Assembly: GCA_022072125.1 (NCBI GenBank) | Contig: JAJVIH010000006.1 | Span: forward strand, 26,879 to 90,878 | Length of the DNA stretch: 64,000 bases | From: Myxococcota bacterium | Lineage (GTDB): Bacteria > Myxococcota > JAJVIH01 | Direction: 5' to 3' | In this document: piece by piece, positions 55,622 through 64,000 of the stretch | Layout: the number at the start of each line of letters is the position of its first letter | Position numbering within the stretch: position 1 is the first letter of the stretch | Program-made: the position numbers and the translations under genes | Notes under the pieces: model-generated | The model's input: the letters and a program-made list of their open reading frames with translations, nothing else | Databases searched by the model: none | Told to the model about the DNA's origin: nothing

Positions 55622-56815
55622 ATGAGCAGGATATCCGCCAACGCATGGTTCCGCGATCAGTGCGACGCCATCCGCGCCGCCGGGCTGGAGCGCCGCCTGC
55701 GCCGGGTCGCCGGCGCGCATGCCGCGGTCATGAGCCTGGATGGCCAGCGGGTGATCAACCTGTGCGGCAACGACTATCTCGGGCTGGCCAGCCATCCGCG
55801 GCTGGCGGAGGCCATGATCTCCGGCGCCCGTGAATCGGGTTCCGGCAGCGGTTCCAGCCGGTTGATCGCCGGCAACAACCGCCTGCACGAAATCCTGGAG
55901 CAGTCGCTGGCGGAATGGCAACAAGAAGACGCCTGCCTGCTCTTCAATTCCGGCTACCACGCCAATACGGGGATATTGCCGGCGCTGGCGCGCGAGGGGC
56001 ATGTCATTTTTTCCGACGAACTGAACCACGCCAGCCTCGTGGATGGTTGCCGTCTCAGCCGCGCCCGCACGGTTGTCTACCGCCATGGCGACCTGGGCGA
56101 CCTGGAGGACAGGATCAAGGCCAATCCGGCGGAGGTGCGCTGGTTGGCGACCGAATCCCTGTTCTCCATGGATGGCGACATCCCCAATCTGGCCGCTCTC
56201 GCGGAATTGTGCGTGCGCCACGGCGTTTGGCCCATTGTGGACGAGGCGCACGCCGTGGGCGCCATCGGTCCGGAAGGGCAGGGCGCCGCCGCCGAAGCCG
56301 GGGTTTCCGGCGCGTTTGTGGCGCGGGTGGGGACCATGGGCAAAGCCTTTGGGACCTTCGGCTCTTTTGTCTGCGGCGGCGCGGACCTGCGGGCGTTTCT
56401 GATCAATCGCGCGCGCACCTTCATTTTCACCACGGGCTTGCCGCCGCCGCTGATGAGCGCGTCGCTGGAGGCCCTGCGCATCATCCGGAGCGGGGAAGAC
56501 CTGCGCCAGCGCCTGAAACGGAATATCCAGTGTTTTGCCCAGGCGTTGCGGGAACATGATTTGCCCGCGCCGGAACGTCCATCCCATATCATTCCGTTGA
56601 TCGTCGGCGATCCAGGTCCCACGATGGAATTGTGTCAGCAATTGTTGCGCCGGGGGGTTTACGCCCAGGGCATCCGTCCGCCGACGGTGCCGGCGGGCAA
56701 ATGCCGCATCCGGTTTTCCATTTCCGCCAGCCACGGCGAAGAGGACCTGATTTTCGCCGCCCGCCAGATCACCGCCGCCTGGAGGGAAAAGGACGGCGTC
56801 CGGGCTTTTTCCTGA
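55622..56815 (+). CDS. bioF: 8-amino-7-oxononanoate synthase (BioF-like)
   Basis: 397 aa PLP enzyme of the alpha-oxoamine synthase family. The Schiff-base Lys is in TMGKAFGTFG; CGNDYLGLASHP and SGSGSGSSRLIAGNNRLHEILEQ are family blocks. The end IRPPTVPAGKCRIRFSISASH is characteristic of BioF against glycine acetyltransferase or ALA synthase. It should condense pimeloyl thioester and alanine in biotin synthesis. No other bio gene is near, so a different acyl-CoA substrate is possible. Confidence 0.9.
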   Translation: MSRISANAWFRDQCDAIRAAGLERRLRRVAGAHAAVMSLDGQRVINLCGNDYLGLASHPRLAEAMISGARESGSGSGSSRLIAGNNRLHEILEQSLAEWQQEDACLLFNSGYHANTGILPALAREGHVIFSDELNHASLVDGCRLSRARTVVYRHGDLGDLEDRIKANPAEVRWLATESLFSMDGDIPNLAALAELCVRHGVWPIVDEAHAVGAIGPEGQGAAAEAGVSGAFVARVGTMGKAFGTFGSFVCGGADLRAFLINRARTFIFTTGLPPPLMSASLEALRIIRSGEDLRQRLKRNIQCFAQALREHDLPAPERPSHIIPLIVGDPGPTMELCQQLLRRGVYAQGIRPPTVPAGKCRIRFSISASHGEEDLIFAARQITAAWREKDGVRAFS

Positions 56816-56855
56816 TCGCCGGCCCGCCGCGTTTCTCCGGACGGAGCGAGACCGG

Positions 56856-57191
56856 TTACTTTTTTGGCGGGATCATGTTTCCGCGGGTGAGCAGCAGCCG
56901 TTCGATGACCTGGCCATCGCGGATGGTGCGCTCGGCGATTTCCCGCGCGTCCGCTTCCGTGACGCCCCGGTACCAGACGCCTTCCGGATAGATCACCACG
57001 GTGACGCCGTTTTCACAGAAATCCAGGCAGCCCGACTTGTTGACCCGCACGGCGTCCAGCCCCAGCTTCGCGCAGGCGGATTTCAGCGCCGCGTGAACGC
57101 CCGCCGCCCCTTTCGCGGCGCAGGAACCGCGCGGATTCCCGGCGTCCCGTTCGTTGATGCAGACAAATGCGTGACGCTGGTACAGGGACAT
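56856..57191 (-). CDS. Thioredoxin-like [2Fe-2S] ferredoxin
   Basis: 111 aa. Pattern of the thioredoxin-fold ferredoxin: RHAFVCINERDAGNPRGSCAAKGAAG at the N-terminus and KSGCLDFCENGVTVVIYPEGVWYRGVT later; four Cys (C11, C24 and the CLDFC pair) fit the cluster ligands. It probably passes single electrons in the cytosol. It follows moaA with a one-base gap; the ribosome site AGGAGG is made by the last two glycine codons of moaA. A role as reductant for MoaA is conceivable but unproven. Confidence 0.88.
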   Translation of the reverse strand: MSLYQRHAFVCINERDAGNPRGSCAAKGAAGVHAALKSACAKLGLDAVRVNKSGCLDFCENGVTVVIYPEGVWYRGVTEADAREIAERTIRDGQVIERLLLTRGNMIPPKK

Positions 57192-57192
57192 C

Positions 57193-58170
57193 TCAGCCTC
57201 CTATCTCGCTCATGGAAAAACGCGGCCGCCAGCCGCCCGCCGTCAGCGGATGATACGATACCTTGCCCTTCAGCGTCCGCTCCACCAGGCGGTCCAGTTC
57301 CTCCTGTCCGCCGGAATGGAGCAGCGGCGCCAGGTCCGCGCCATAGGGATCATACAGGCAGACGTAGAGGCGTCCCTGGGCGCTCAGGCGGATGCGGTTG
57401 CACCAGGCGCAAAACGGCTCGGTGTCGCTGCCGATGAAACCAATCCGTGCGCCGGTCTCCACAATGCGGAACTCGCGCGCGGGCGCCGCCAGATCATGGC
57501 CGTTCATGGGCTCCAGAGTGAAGCGTTCGCGGATTTTCGCCCGGAACTCGCGCACCGGAAGCAAATGTTCGCGATGGAAATCCCGCGCGCATCCGGTGTC
57601 CATCAGTTCGATGAACCGCACGGTCACCTGTTCGCGGCGGGCGAATTCACAGAAATCCATCAACTCGTCATCGTTCATTCCGCGCATGACCACCATATTG
57701 ACCTTGATATGGCGGAATCCCGCGCCGCGGGCGGTGTGCAAGCCATCCAGCACGGCTTCCAGATCTCCGCCGGTCCATGCACGGAACCGTCCGGGCCGCA
57801 GGGAATCCACATGGATATTGAGTCTGCTCACCCCCGCCGCCAGCAGCGGTTCCGCGTGTTTGTTCAAGGTCAGCGCATTGGTGGTCAGCGCCACTTCCCG
57901 CACGCATTCCAACGAGCCAAGCCTTGCGGCGATGGTTTCAATTCCGGCCCGCAACAGCGGTTCTCCGCCAGTCAGCCGGATTTTCACCGGCCTCGACCGG
58001 CCAATGCTTTCCACCGCGCGGGCGATCTGTTCCGGAGACAGATAGCGGGTCTTTTCCGGCCACGGCGCCACCGAGCCCGGCAGGCAATAGGGACAGCGGA
58101 GTTGGCAGCGATCCGTCAACGACAATCGCAGGGAATACACAGGATGGGGCGCTGGGGCCAGCGGCTTCAT
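57193..58170 (-). CDS. moaA: GTP 3',8-cyclase MoaA (radical SAM)
   Basis: 325 aa. The first step of molybdenum cofactor synthesis. SAM cluster motif CQLRCPYC (C22, C26, C29); GTP-side cluster C-x2-C-x13-C (C254, C257, C271) in FCAWCNRIRLSAQG. LTGGEPLLR binds SAM, and the required C-terminal Gly-Gly is present (SEIGG). MoaC and the other moa genes are not in the window. It is paired with the [2Fe-2S] protein gene downstream. Confidence 0.95.
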   Translation of the reverse strand: MKPLAPAPHPVYSLRLSLTDRCQLRCPYCLPGSVAPWPEKTRYLSPEQIARAVESIGRSRPVKIRLTGGEPLLRAGIETIAARLGSLECVREVALTTNALTLNKHAEPLLAAGVSRLNIHVDSLRPGRFRAWTGGDLEAVLDGLHTARGAGFRHIKVNMVVMRGMNDDELMDFCEFARREQVTVRFIELMDTGCARDFHREHLLPVREFRAKIRERFTLEPMNGHDLAAPAREFRIVETGARIGFIGSDTEPFCAWCNRIRLSAQGRLYVCLYDPYGADLAPLLHSGGQEELDRLVERTLKGKVSYHPLTAGGWRPRFSMSEIGG

Positions 58171-58436
58171 GGGTGCAATTTATTCCCTGAATCCATGGAA
58201 TCCAAGCAGACGGGAATGGCAGGAATCATCCCGCCGCAGGGGGGATATCCGGGGTGCTCTTCGCCGGCGCGCCGCATGGATTGGCGTCCGGGTTTGCGGG
58301 TTGGCGGCGGAAGGGGTTCAATCCCGTCCGGGTTGCGGAGTGGATGGCCGGAGCGTGGTCCCCGGGGCTTCATCCCACGGGAATTCTCCCCGGACAGAGG
58401 ACAAACGGAACAAAAGATGAATGAAAGGAAGAACAG

Positions 58437-58772
58437 ATGAACTGGACGCTTTTCCTGTCCACATTCACGGCCATATTCGTGGCGGAGATCGGCGACAAGA
58501 CCCAGTTGGCCGCCATGACCCTGTCTGCTGGCGGCGCCTCCCGCTGGACGGTCTTCGCCGGAGCTTCCCTGGCGCTGGTGGCGACCACCGCCATGGCCGT
58601 GGCGGGAGGCGAACTCATCGGACGGATGATTCCACTGGTCTGGATTCGCCGCGGGGCGGGGGTGATTTTCATCGTGATGGGCGTGTTGTACCTGCTGTCT
58701 CCGGGCGAGCCTGGGGAGACCAACACTTCAGGGGCAGGGGAATCCTCGCCGGAAAACCGGGAGCCCGCTTGA
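58437..58772 (+). CDS. Half-size GDT1/TMEM165 (UPF0016) membrane protein
   Basis: 111 aa with three membrane helices. The family signature E-x-G-D-K-T occurs once (FVAEIGDKTQLAAMTLSAG, Glu 17). Full-length relatives have two such motifs in one chain; this is a half. It likely moves Mn2+ or Ca2+ across the inner membrane and would need to pair with itself or with a second half elsewhere. The C-terminal 24 residues are polar (Gly, Glu, Ser, Asn). GGAAG precedes the ATG by nine bases. Confidence 0.9.
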   Translation: MNWTLFLSTFTAIFVAEIGDKTQLAAMTLSAGGASRWTVFAGASLALVATTAMAVAGGELIGRMIPLVWIRRGAGVIFIVMGVLYLLSPGEPGETNTSGAGESSPENREPA

Positions 58773-58831
58773 ACCGCCGCTGGGGCGCGGCGTATAAACC
58801 GGTATCGCTTTTGGCCGCCACAACAGGGAAG

Positions 58832-59845
58832 ATGATGAAACATTTGTTGTTCCTGCCCGCCTTCGCATTGATGACCGCGGTATTGCCAGCCGCCATCGCC
58901 GCTGACGATCCAATGGTGGTCCGGTTTGGAACCCTGGCGCCCGACGGCACGCCGTGGGCGCGGCTCCTGCAGTCCTTCAAGAAGAAGGTTGAAACCGATT
59001 CCAAGGGCCGCATTCAGGTCAAACTCTATCTGAACGGCGTCCAGGGTGATGAAAAGGACATGCTCCGCAAGATTCGCGCGGGCCAACTCAACGCCGGCGG
59101 TTTTTCCACCAGCGGGCTGGCGGCGGTGGTTCCCGAACTGCAGGTGCTGGAATTGCCCTTCCTGTTCCGCAATGCGGAAGAAGCCGACTATATCATGGAT
59201 CAGGTCATTCTGGAGGACATCCGCAAGCTGATGGAGGCCAAGGGTTTGTATCTATACTGCTGGGCGGAAAACGGCTGGTTGGATATCGGGGCGAAAACCG
59301 AGATTAACACCTTTGACGACCTCAAGAAGATCACTTTCGCCGCCCAGGATTCGGCGGTGCAACGGGGAATTTTCGAATCCATGGGGCTGACGCCCAAGGT
59401 GCTGCCGGTGCCGGATTTCTTCAGCGCCCTGAGCACCGGCAACGTCAATGGCTACACCACCACGCCCATCTTCGCTTTTGCGGCGCAGTGGTATACCCAG
59501 ACCAAGCACTGGACAATCACCCGCCATTCGTTCCAGCCCGCCGGCGTGGTGTTCAGCCTCAAGGCCTGGCAGGATCTGGCCCCCGACCTCAAGAACCTGG
59601 TCGCCGGCTACCAGGGCGATCTGCAGAGTTCAGCCCGCAAGGACGTGCGCGGACTGGATGCGGCGCTGTTCAAGAATTTCATCAAGACGGGAGTCAAGGT
59701 GAAGAAGGCCGATCCGGAACTGCTCAAACGCATGTACAAGGAAACCCAGGGCGCCGCCGAGAAACTGATCAAGGACGGCGTGATTCCCCGGGCGTTGTAT
59801 GACAAAATTCAGAACGCCCTGAAGGAACACCGCGCGAAGAAGTAA
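58832..59845 (+). CDS. TRAP-type substrate-binding protein (DctP family)
   Basis: 337 aa from ATG 58832. Signal peptide (LLFLPAFALMTAVLPAAIAA), then a DctP-type periplasmic protein: VRFGTLAPDGTPWARLLQSFKKKVE, LNAGGFSTSGLAAVVPELQVLELPFLF, the strut-helix region, and ITRHSFQPAGVVFSLKAWQDL. It should bind a small organic acid or similar ligand for a TRAP transporter. No DctQ or DctM gene is adjacent, so it is an orphan and may work with a transporter elsewhere or as a sensor component. Confidence 0.92.
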   Translation: MMKHLLFLPAFALMTAVLPAAIAADDPMVVRFGTLAPDGTPWARLLQSFKKKVETDSKGRIQVKLYLNGVQGDEKDMLRKIRAGQLNAGGFSTSGLAAVVPELQVLELPFLFRNAEEADYIMDQVILEDIRKLMEAKGLYLYCWAENGWLDIGAKTEINTFDDLKKITFAAQDSAVQRGIFESMGLTPKVLPVPDFFSALSTGNVNGYTTTPIFAFAAQWYTQTKHWTITRHSFQPAGVVFSLKAWQDLAPDLKNLVAGYQGDLQSSARKDVRGLDAALFKNFIKTGVKVKKADPELLKRMYKETQGAAEKLIKDGVIPRALYDKIQNALKEHRAKK

Positions 59846-59849
59846 TTTC

Positions 59850-59904
59850 AAACGCGCCGCCGCGTTTCCCCTGAATCACCGCCGCGCCGCAAGGGATTCA
59901 GGGG
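59850..59904 (+). terminator. Tandem hairpins after the TRAP binding protein
   Basis: AAACGCG (59850-59856) pairs with CGCGTTT (59861-59867); at once CCCCTGAATC (59868-59877) pairs perfectly with GATTCAGGGG (59895-59904). Neither has a long U-tract. Together they make a strong 3' structure between convergent genes. Nothing else is seen up to 60028. Confidence 0.5.
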
Positions 59905-60028
59905 CTCGCCTGCCCGGGCTCTTGAGCGGATAGCCAATCCATCGCCCATTGCGGGCGATGCCAGACCTCTGTATCCATCCGCGTTTTCCGGCGGACGGCG
60001 GCCCGGCGTCATCCAGGGCTGAAAGAGG

Positions 60029-61060
60029 CTACCCGCCCGTGGCCGGGGTTTCCGCTCCGCCGCCCCCGGCGTCTTCATCGCCGAAGTCCACGTCGGGAGC
60101 CGATGGCAGTTCAAGCGGACCAGCGTCCAGATTCCGGTCCTCCTTGTAGCAGGCCCCGCGCGGATATTCCGGCGGCGCATCGGGTGGAACCTCCAGCGGC
60201 CCGCAGATTTCATCGGGCAGGCATTCCTTGTTGTCTGGAATGTCATCGAGGGGGTTGCAGACGCCCAGGCAATTCCCGCGTTTCACCGAACCGCGCGAGC
60301 GGATGCACACCAGCTTGGGAGCGCAGAACAGTTTGGAATTGGCGCCGGCTTCGCAGGCTTCGTAGCGTTTCTGGGCGCCAAAATCCTCCGGCACGCAGCC
60401 GAAGGTATTGTTGGACAACTCCTTGCAGAGGAATCCGGCGGCGGGGTTGCAGTTGGGGTCCTGTTTTCCCTGGCATTTGGCGTAGCATTGGCCGGCGGTG
60501 GAGTCGGGTTTTTCACGGATGCACAACGCATCGCTTTTGCAGATTCGCGAGATGCTGTCGCATTCCTCGCCAATGGCCGCCTGGGTGACAGGATAGCACG
60601 CGCCCTGAGTGGCGTTGATCGTCCGGCAGGCTTCGTTGCCGGCGCATCCGGAGGGGTTGGCGCCGGGCGCGCAGATCTTCCGGCAGGTTCCCGTGGCCGC
60701 TCCCGCCACGTCGCCGGTGCAAACCAGTCCGCTGTCGCATTCCGCCGTCGTCGGGCCGCAGGGATTCCCCAGCGCGGCCTTGGGCAAGGGTTTGGGCCGT
60801 TCCTTCACGATGCACAGGTTTCGTCCATCCGGCACCGCCATGCAGATTTCATTCTGGAAACAGTTGGGAAAAGCGGGGTCGCAGGTGGTGGTGCAGACGC
60901 TGACTCCGCCCTGAATGCCCGCGCAAATGAGGTTGGTTACGCAGTTGGGATTGGCCGGGTTGCATTCTTCTCCCCGCTGTTTGGGGGAATCGGCCGTTCC
61001 GCATCCGCTCAACCAGAGGATGGAGACAAACAGGCCGGAAACCTGTTTGAAAGCGGTCAT
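60029..61060 (-). CDS. Cys-rich secreted lipoprotein
   Basis: 343 aa from ATG 61060, which gives a compact lipoprotein signal (SILWLSGC, Cys 20); an ATG at 61105 would add 15 residues. About thirty-five Cys follow in repeating blocks: G-x-x-C...C...L-x-C...G-x-C-x-x-x-C, as in ECNPANPNCVTNLICAG and NPCGPTTAECDSGLVCTG. The tail is Pro/Asp/Gly-rich and Cys-free. It is a disulfide-knotted surface protein of a type common in myxobacteria-like genomes. No function is recognised. Confidence 0.82.
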   Translation of the reverse strand: MTAFKQVSGLFVSILWLSGCGTADSPKQRGEECNPANPNCVTNLICAGIQGGVSVCTTTCDPAFPNCFQNEICMAVPDGRNLCIVKERPKPLPKAALGNPCGPTTAECDSGLVCTGDVAGAATGTCRKICAPGANPSGCAGNEACRTINATQGACYPVTQAAIGEECDSISRICKSDALCIREKPDSTAGQCYAKCQGKQDPNCNPAAGFLCKELSNNTFGCVPEDFGAQKRYEACEAGANSKLFCAPKLVCIRSRGSVKRGNCLGVCNPLDDIPDNKECLPDEICGPLEVPPDAPPEYPRGACYKEDRNLDAGPLELPSAPDVDFGDEDAGGGGAETPATGG

Positions 61061-61303
61061 TTTTCCGGCCACGGGATTGCTCGACTGCCTGAGAATTTTT
61101 GTCATACGGTTTCGCCAGACCATGGACCCCAAATCACGCACCCGCTTGCGCCGCACTTTCCGGCCAAGCGCGTTCCCCCAACCAAGAACCAGCGCCAGCG
61201 CTGGTTCACATCAAACACAACGGCGGCAAAAATTCAATGGACCGGAGCGGCTTGTATTGAGTTTGACGCCGTTCTTCGCGGAAATGAACGGGACAATTCC
61301 CCT

Positions 61304-62074
61304 TCAGAATTTACCATGACGCCCCTGACCCCTGGCGAAACGTCCCGCGCCTTCCATTGTCTCATTGCTGGCGATGGTCTTGAGGCCCAGCGCGAATTCC
61401 TCCCGCAGGGCGGCGGGCTCGTCCATTCCCCACTGGCGCAGGGCGCTCAGGCGGTCATTGCGCATGCAGGTTTGCGGGAAGGCGGCCAGTTGGCGGGCCA
61501 ATTCCTTCGCCGCGTCCAGCGCCTGACCTTGGGGAACCAGCCGGTTGACAAGCCCCATGGCATGGGCCTCCGCCGCTTCCACCGGACGGCCGGTCAGGAT
61601 CAAATCCATCGCCCGGGAGGCGCCGATCAGGCGCGGCAGGCGGACGGTTCCGCCGTCAATCAGGGGAACGCCGAAGCGGCGGCAGAAGACTCCAAATACC
61701 GCCGTTTCGTCCGCCACCCGCAGGTCGCACCAGCAGGCCAGTTCAAGTCCGCCCGCCACGGCGTGACCGCTGATGGCGGCGATCACAGGCTTGGACAGCG
61801 CCATGCGGGTGGGGCCCATGGGGCCATCGCCGTCGGGCTCCAACTGGTTGCCCTGGCCGGTGTGAAAGGCTTTGAGATCAGCTCCGGCGCAGAAGGTTCC
61901 ACCGGCGCCGGTCAGGATCGCCACGCTCAGGTCTTCGCGGGCGTCAAATTCGCGGAAGGCTTCCGCCAGGGACTGGGCGGTGGAGCGATCCACCGCGTTG
62001 CGAACCTCCGGGCGGTTGATGGTCACCACCCGGAGGGAGTCAATATCCTCGATTGCGATCCGGGACTGATACAC
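61304..62074 (-). CDS. Enoyl-CoA hydratase/isomerase family protein (GTG start)
   Basis: 256 aa from GTG 62074, chosen as it gives the normal family length; the frame stays open further upstream but overlaps the previous gene. Crotonase signatures: VTINRPEVRNAVDRS, GGTFCAGADLKAF (oxyanion hole) and ISGHAVAGGLELACWCDLRVA. The second half has RRFGVPLIDGGTVRLPRLIG, with Asp near the usual second Glu (the catalytic pair may be incomplete). It could be a hydratase or another crotonase. It follows the propeller gene by 5 bases, likely co-transcribed. Confidence 0.88.
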   Translation of the reverse strand: MYQSRIAIEDIDSLRVVTINRPEVRNAVDRSTAQSLAEAFREFDAREDLSVAILTGAGGTFCAGADLKAFHTGQGNQLEPDGDGPMGPTRMALSKPVIAAISGHAVAGGLELACWCDLRVADETAVFGVFCRRFGVPLIDGGTVRLPRLIGASRAMDLILTGRPVEAAEAHAMGLVNRLVPQGQALDAAKELARQLAAFPQTCMRNDRLSALRQWGMDEPAALREEFALGLKTIASNETMEGAGRFARGQGRHGKF

Positions 62075-62079
62075 GGGGA

Positions 62080-64000
62080 TCAGCTTCCGGAGACGCAACG
62101 TCCGTTGAAGCAGAACTGGAACTCCGGGCAAGTCACGGGCGCGGAATATTCACGGCAGACATCGCCGTCAAAGAATCCGCAGGTCTGCACTTGGTCCGTG
62201 CCGGTGCAGGCGGCCCCCAGGTTTGAACATTCGTGGCTGCAACCGGATGGGGAGGGGCAACCCAACGGCGCGACATGGACATCTCCGCTTCCGATATCGC
62301 CGCGGGTCCAGGCGATAACCGGACGTTTGCCCGGCGCCGACTTGAGAACACCTTCGATTCCAGCGGTTCCGGGGACGGAATTCAGCGACATGGGGCCCTG
62401 GACAATCGAACCATCGGGCGCCAGCCGGGCGATCCGGACGGTGAACAGCGTGTCTATCTCCTCGGTCCAGGTCAACAGCCAGGAATCGCCCGCCCATTCC
62501 ACGGTGGGGGAACGGATGGCGTTGCCGTTGTTTTCAAAGATCACGTTGACGTGAGATCCCGTGCCATTGCTGAAACCGCGATGGAAGCCCAGCGAATAGG
62601 TTCCGGCCCTGTTCACCAGATAGGCGATTCCAAACTCCTTGCCATTCCACGCGATCGAGGACTCCATGGGGGTCGAGGAGGGGAAATTGTTAAAGTCCTG
62701 GAAGCTCGCCCGGTTTCCCGCCGCGGTGCGGGCGTCAAACCGGAAATAGTTGTCCACCCGGTACACAATGCCGAAAGCCCCTTCGCCCCACGCGATATCC
62801 GGCAGGGTGAAGGTGGTTGGCCCGCCCGCCAGGTAGGTTTCGCTGACCGCATAGGTGGAGCCGTTGATGACATAGAGGTAGGGATGCCCGTTTTCGATGG
62901 CCGCGATGCCCCAGTTGTACCCGGTCCAGGTGAGCGCGGGGTCCTGATATGGATTGACCGAACCCAGGTTCACGGTGGTGCTGAGCTGGGTCAGGTTGGG
63001 CTTGAACACGGCGAAGAGCACCTGCGGCGTGGCGCTGACTTCTTCCTGCCAGGCCAGACCGTATTCGCCGCGGCTGTTGGCGTGGAAGGAATGTCTGCGG
63101 ATGGTCAACGGGTTGCCGGAGTTGACCAGCAGCTTCGGACTGCCGATGGGCGCCATGGTGTCCGCGTTCAGTTCCTGGGCCTTGATGTCGAAATTGGAGC
63201 CCGTGCTCTCCACCCACGCGACGGCGTACCGCCTGGTGACCGGGTTCCAGGTCAGGGAGGGTTTGTCCTGCTGATTCGACCCCGCCGCCACGATTGTGGC
63301 GGTTTGTGACGCGGAAAATTCCTGATCGCAGACGGCGTCCCTCATGCATTCAATCCGTTTCAGGAAAACGGTTTTGTAAGTGGTGATGGTGCGCGGAGCC
63401 ATGCCTTGGGAGAGTCCCTGGAATCCGCCATCCGACAGCCCTTCATACAGCAGGAACATGCCCGCGGCGCCGCGGTGCAGCCAGGGCTCGCGCGCGCCGG
63501 GAAGAACCGAAAATTCGGTGTCCGTGGCCATCACGAAAGCCGGGTCCAGCGGAACCAGGTTCCTGTCGAACCGGACGTACTGGATATCCTCGGTGGAAAG
63601 GTTGTTTCCCTTTGTCCAGGCGACATACCATTCGCATCCATCCCAGGCCGCCACGGGGGTTTTGCGGTTGACATCGTCGCCGGTCGTGAACGGCGTTCCC
63701 ACGGTATCTCCCAGGAGGGTCAGCCGCTGGGCGTACACCTTGAGGACGCCCGAACTGTCGTCATCAAACACCGCCAGCGCTTCGTTGCCAGACCAGCCGA
63801 GGCGAACGGATTTCACATTCACTCCGGAGGGAGAGATCAGGCTGTCCTTGACGACCTTGCCGTTCCGGCGGACCGCCGCGACGCGGGCGGTGAATTGTCC
63901 GCCGCTTTCCTTCAGGTAGGCGACCAGAATATGACCGCCGGCCAGAATGGCGTCGGGCTGGCGGACGCCCACGCCGCTGACGATTTCCACCGGCGGGCCA
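62080..64000 (-). CDS. Large beta-propeller-like surface protein with Cys-rich end, N-terminus cut by window edge
   Basis: At least 640 aa; the frame is open to the right edge, so the true start lies beyond it. About 50-residue units repeat the pattern h-x-W-x-G-x-x-(W/F/Y)-x-h-x-W: AAWDGCEWYVAWTKG, LTWNPVTRRYAVAWVES, LTWTGYNWGIAAIEN, IAWGEGAFGIVYRV, IAWNGKEFGIAYLVN and VEWAGDSWLLTWTEE. This suggests a multi-bladed propeller as seen in deltaproteobacterial surface proteins. The final 70 residues hold ten Cys (GCPSPSGCSHECSNLGAACTG..., CPEFQFCFNGRCVSGS), shared in style with the other Cys-rich proteins here. Confidence 0.82.
   Translation of the reverse strand, partial: GPPVEIVSGVGVRQPDAILAGGHILVAYLKESGGQFTARVAAVRRNGKVVKDSLISPSGVNVKSVRLGWSGNEALAVFDDDSSGVLKVYAQRLTLLGDTVGTPFTTGDDVNRKTPVAAWDGCEWYVAWTKGNNLSTEDIQYVRFDRNLVPLDPAFVMATDTEFSVLPGAREPWLHRGAAGMFLLYEGLSDGGFQGLSQGMAPRTITTYKTVFLKRIECMRDAVCDQEFSASQTATIVAAGSNQQDKPSLTWNPVTRRYAVAWVESTGSNFDIKAQELNADTMAPIGSPKLLVNSGNPLTIRRHSFHANSRGEYGLAWQEEVSATPQVLFAVFKPNLTQLSTTVNLGSVNPYQDPALTWTGYNWGIAAIENGHPYLYVINGSTYAVSETYLAGGPTTFTLPDIAWGEGAFGIVYRVDNYFRFDARTAAGNRASFQDFNNFPSSTPMESSIAWNGKEFGIAYLVNRAGTYSLGFHRGFSNGTGSHVNVIFENNGNAIRSPTVEWAGDSWLLTWTEEIDTLFTVRIARLAPDGSIVQGPMSLNSVPGTAGIEGVLKSAPGKRPVIAWTRGDIGSGDVHVAPLGCPSPSGCSHECSNLGAACTGTDQVQTCGFFDGDVCREYSAPVTCPEFQFCFNGRCVSGS

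Noticed and set aside
60488..62554. 688-codon plus-strand frame
   Set aside because: Antisense to three supported minus-strand genes; composition unlike real proteins.

Overview
The window looks like a piece of a GC-rich chromosome from a myxobacteria-like deltaproteobacterium (Myxococcota or a related uncultured lineage such as Bradymonadota). The evidence is several lipoproteins rich in Asp-Ala-Gly or Cys repeats, a MYXO-CTERM-like C-terminus (GCGC, one helix, then Arg/Lys), a Ser/Thr kinase, a sigma-54 activator, multi-bladed propeller surface proteins and type IV pilus ATPases. No tRNA, rRNA, CRISPR array, insertion sequence or prophage was seen. An exact 16-bp parS palindrome at 49211-49226 suggests that the window lies in the origin-proximal part of the chromosome.

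Layout, 1-20 kb: an FG-GAP lipoprotein runs off the left edge. It is followed by a heme operon on the minus strand (hemA-hemE-hemN-hemY), a divergent NtrC-type regulator, ComF, an MscS channel, a thioredoxin-like protein, and a reverse transsulfuration pair (cystathionine beta-synthase and gamma-lyase/synthase). Next is a minus-strand pilus operon: a CheY-like regulator, two PilT-type ATPases with complementary active-site changes, and a small protein with a duplicated domain. RIC/YtfE (Fe-S repair) and a sodium:solute symporter are divergent around an FNR/DNR-like site.

20-45 kb: di-heme peroxidase; Cys-rich lipoprotein; a DUF192 and hypothetical pair; Asp-Ala-Gly repeat lipoprotein; a MYXO-CTERM propeller-ppiC-ffh cluster; chrA; the translationally coupled arsM-sigZ pair; the alkylation-repair pair alkD-like/ogt; a large Ser/Thr kinase back to back with a histidine kinase; LemA; MATE transporter with an AMMECR1-like lipoprotein; and a PHA-system protein. 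At 44.27-44.51 kb is an unusually complete sigma-54 promoter layout (dyad, IHF-like site, -24/-12) driving a 32-codon membrane peptide.

45-64 kb: metallo-hydrolase; the glycolytic operon gap-pgk-tpiA; parS; a TolB-like propeller; rho (with promoter and leader hairpin), moxR and a GH113-like protein as one operon; frr-cdsA; bioF; moaA with a [2Fe-2S] protein; a half-size GDT1 protein; an orphan TRAP binding protein; a Cys-rich lipoprotein; and an enoyl-CoA hydratase downstream of a large propeller protein that is cut by the right edge.

Two themes recur. Many gene pairs are coupled by 1-14 base overlaps (hem, pil, arsM-sigZ, pgk-tpiA, MATE-AMMECR1, moxR-GH). There is also a large investment in secreted or lipid-anchored repeat proteins. 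All functions are read from sequence motifs only; no database search was run.
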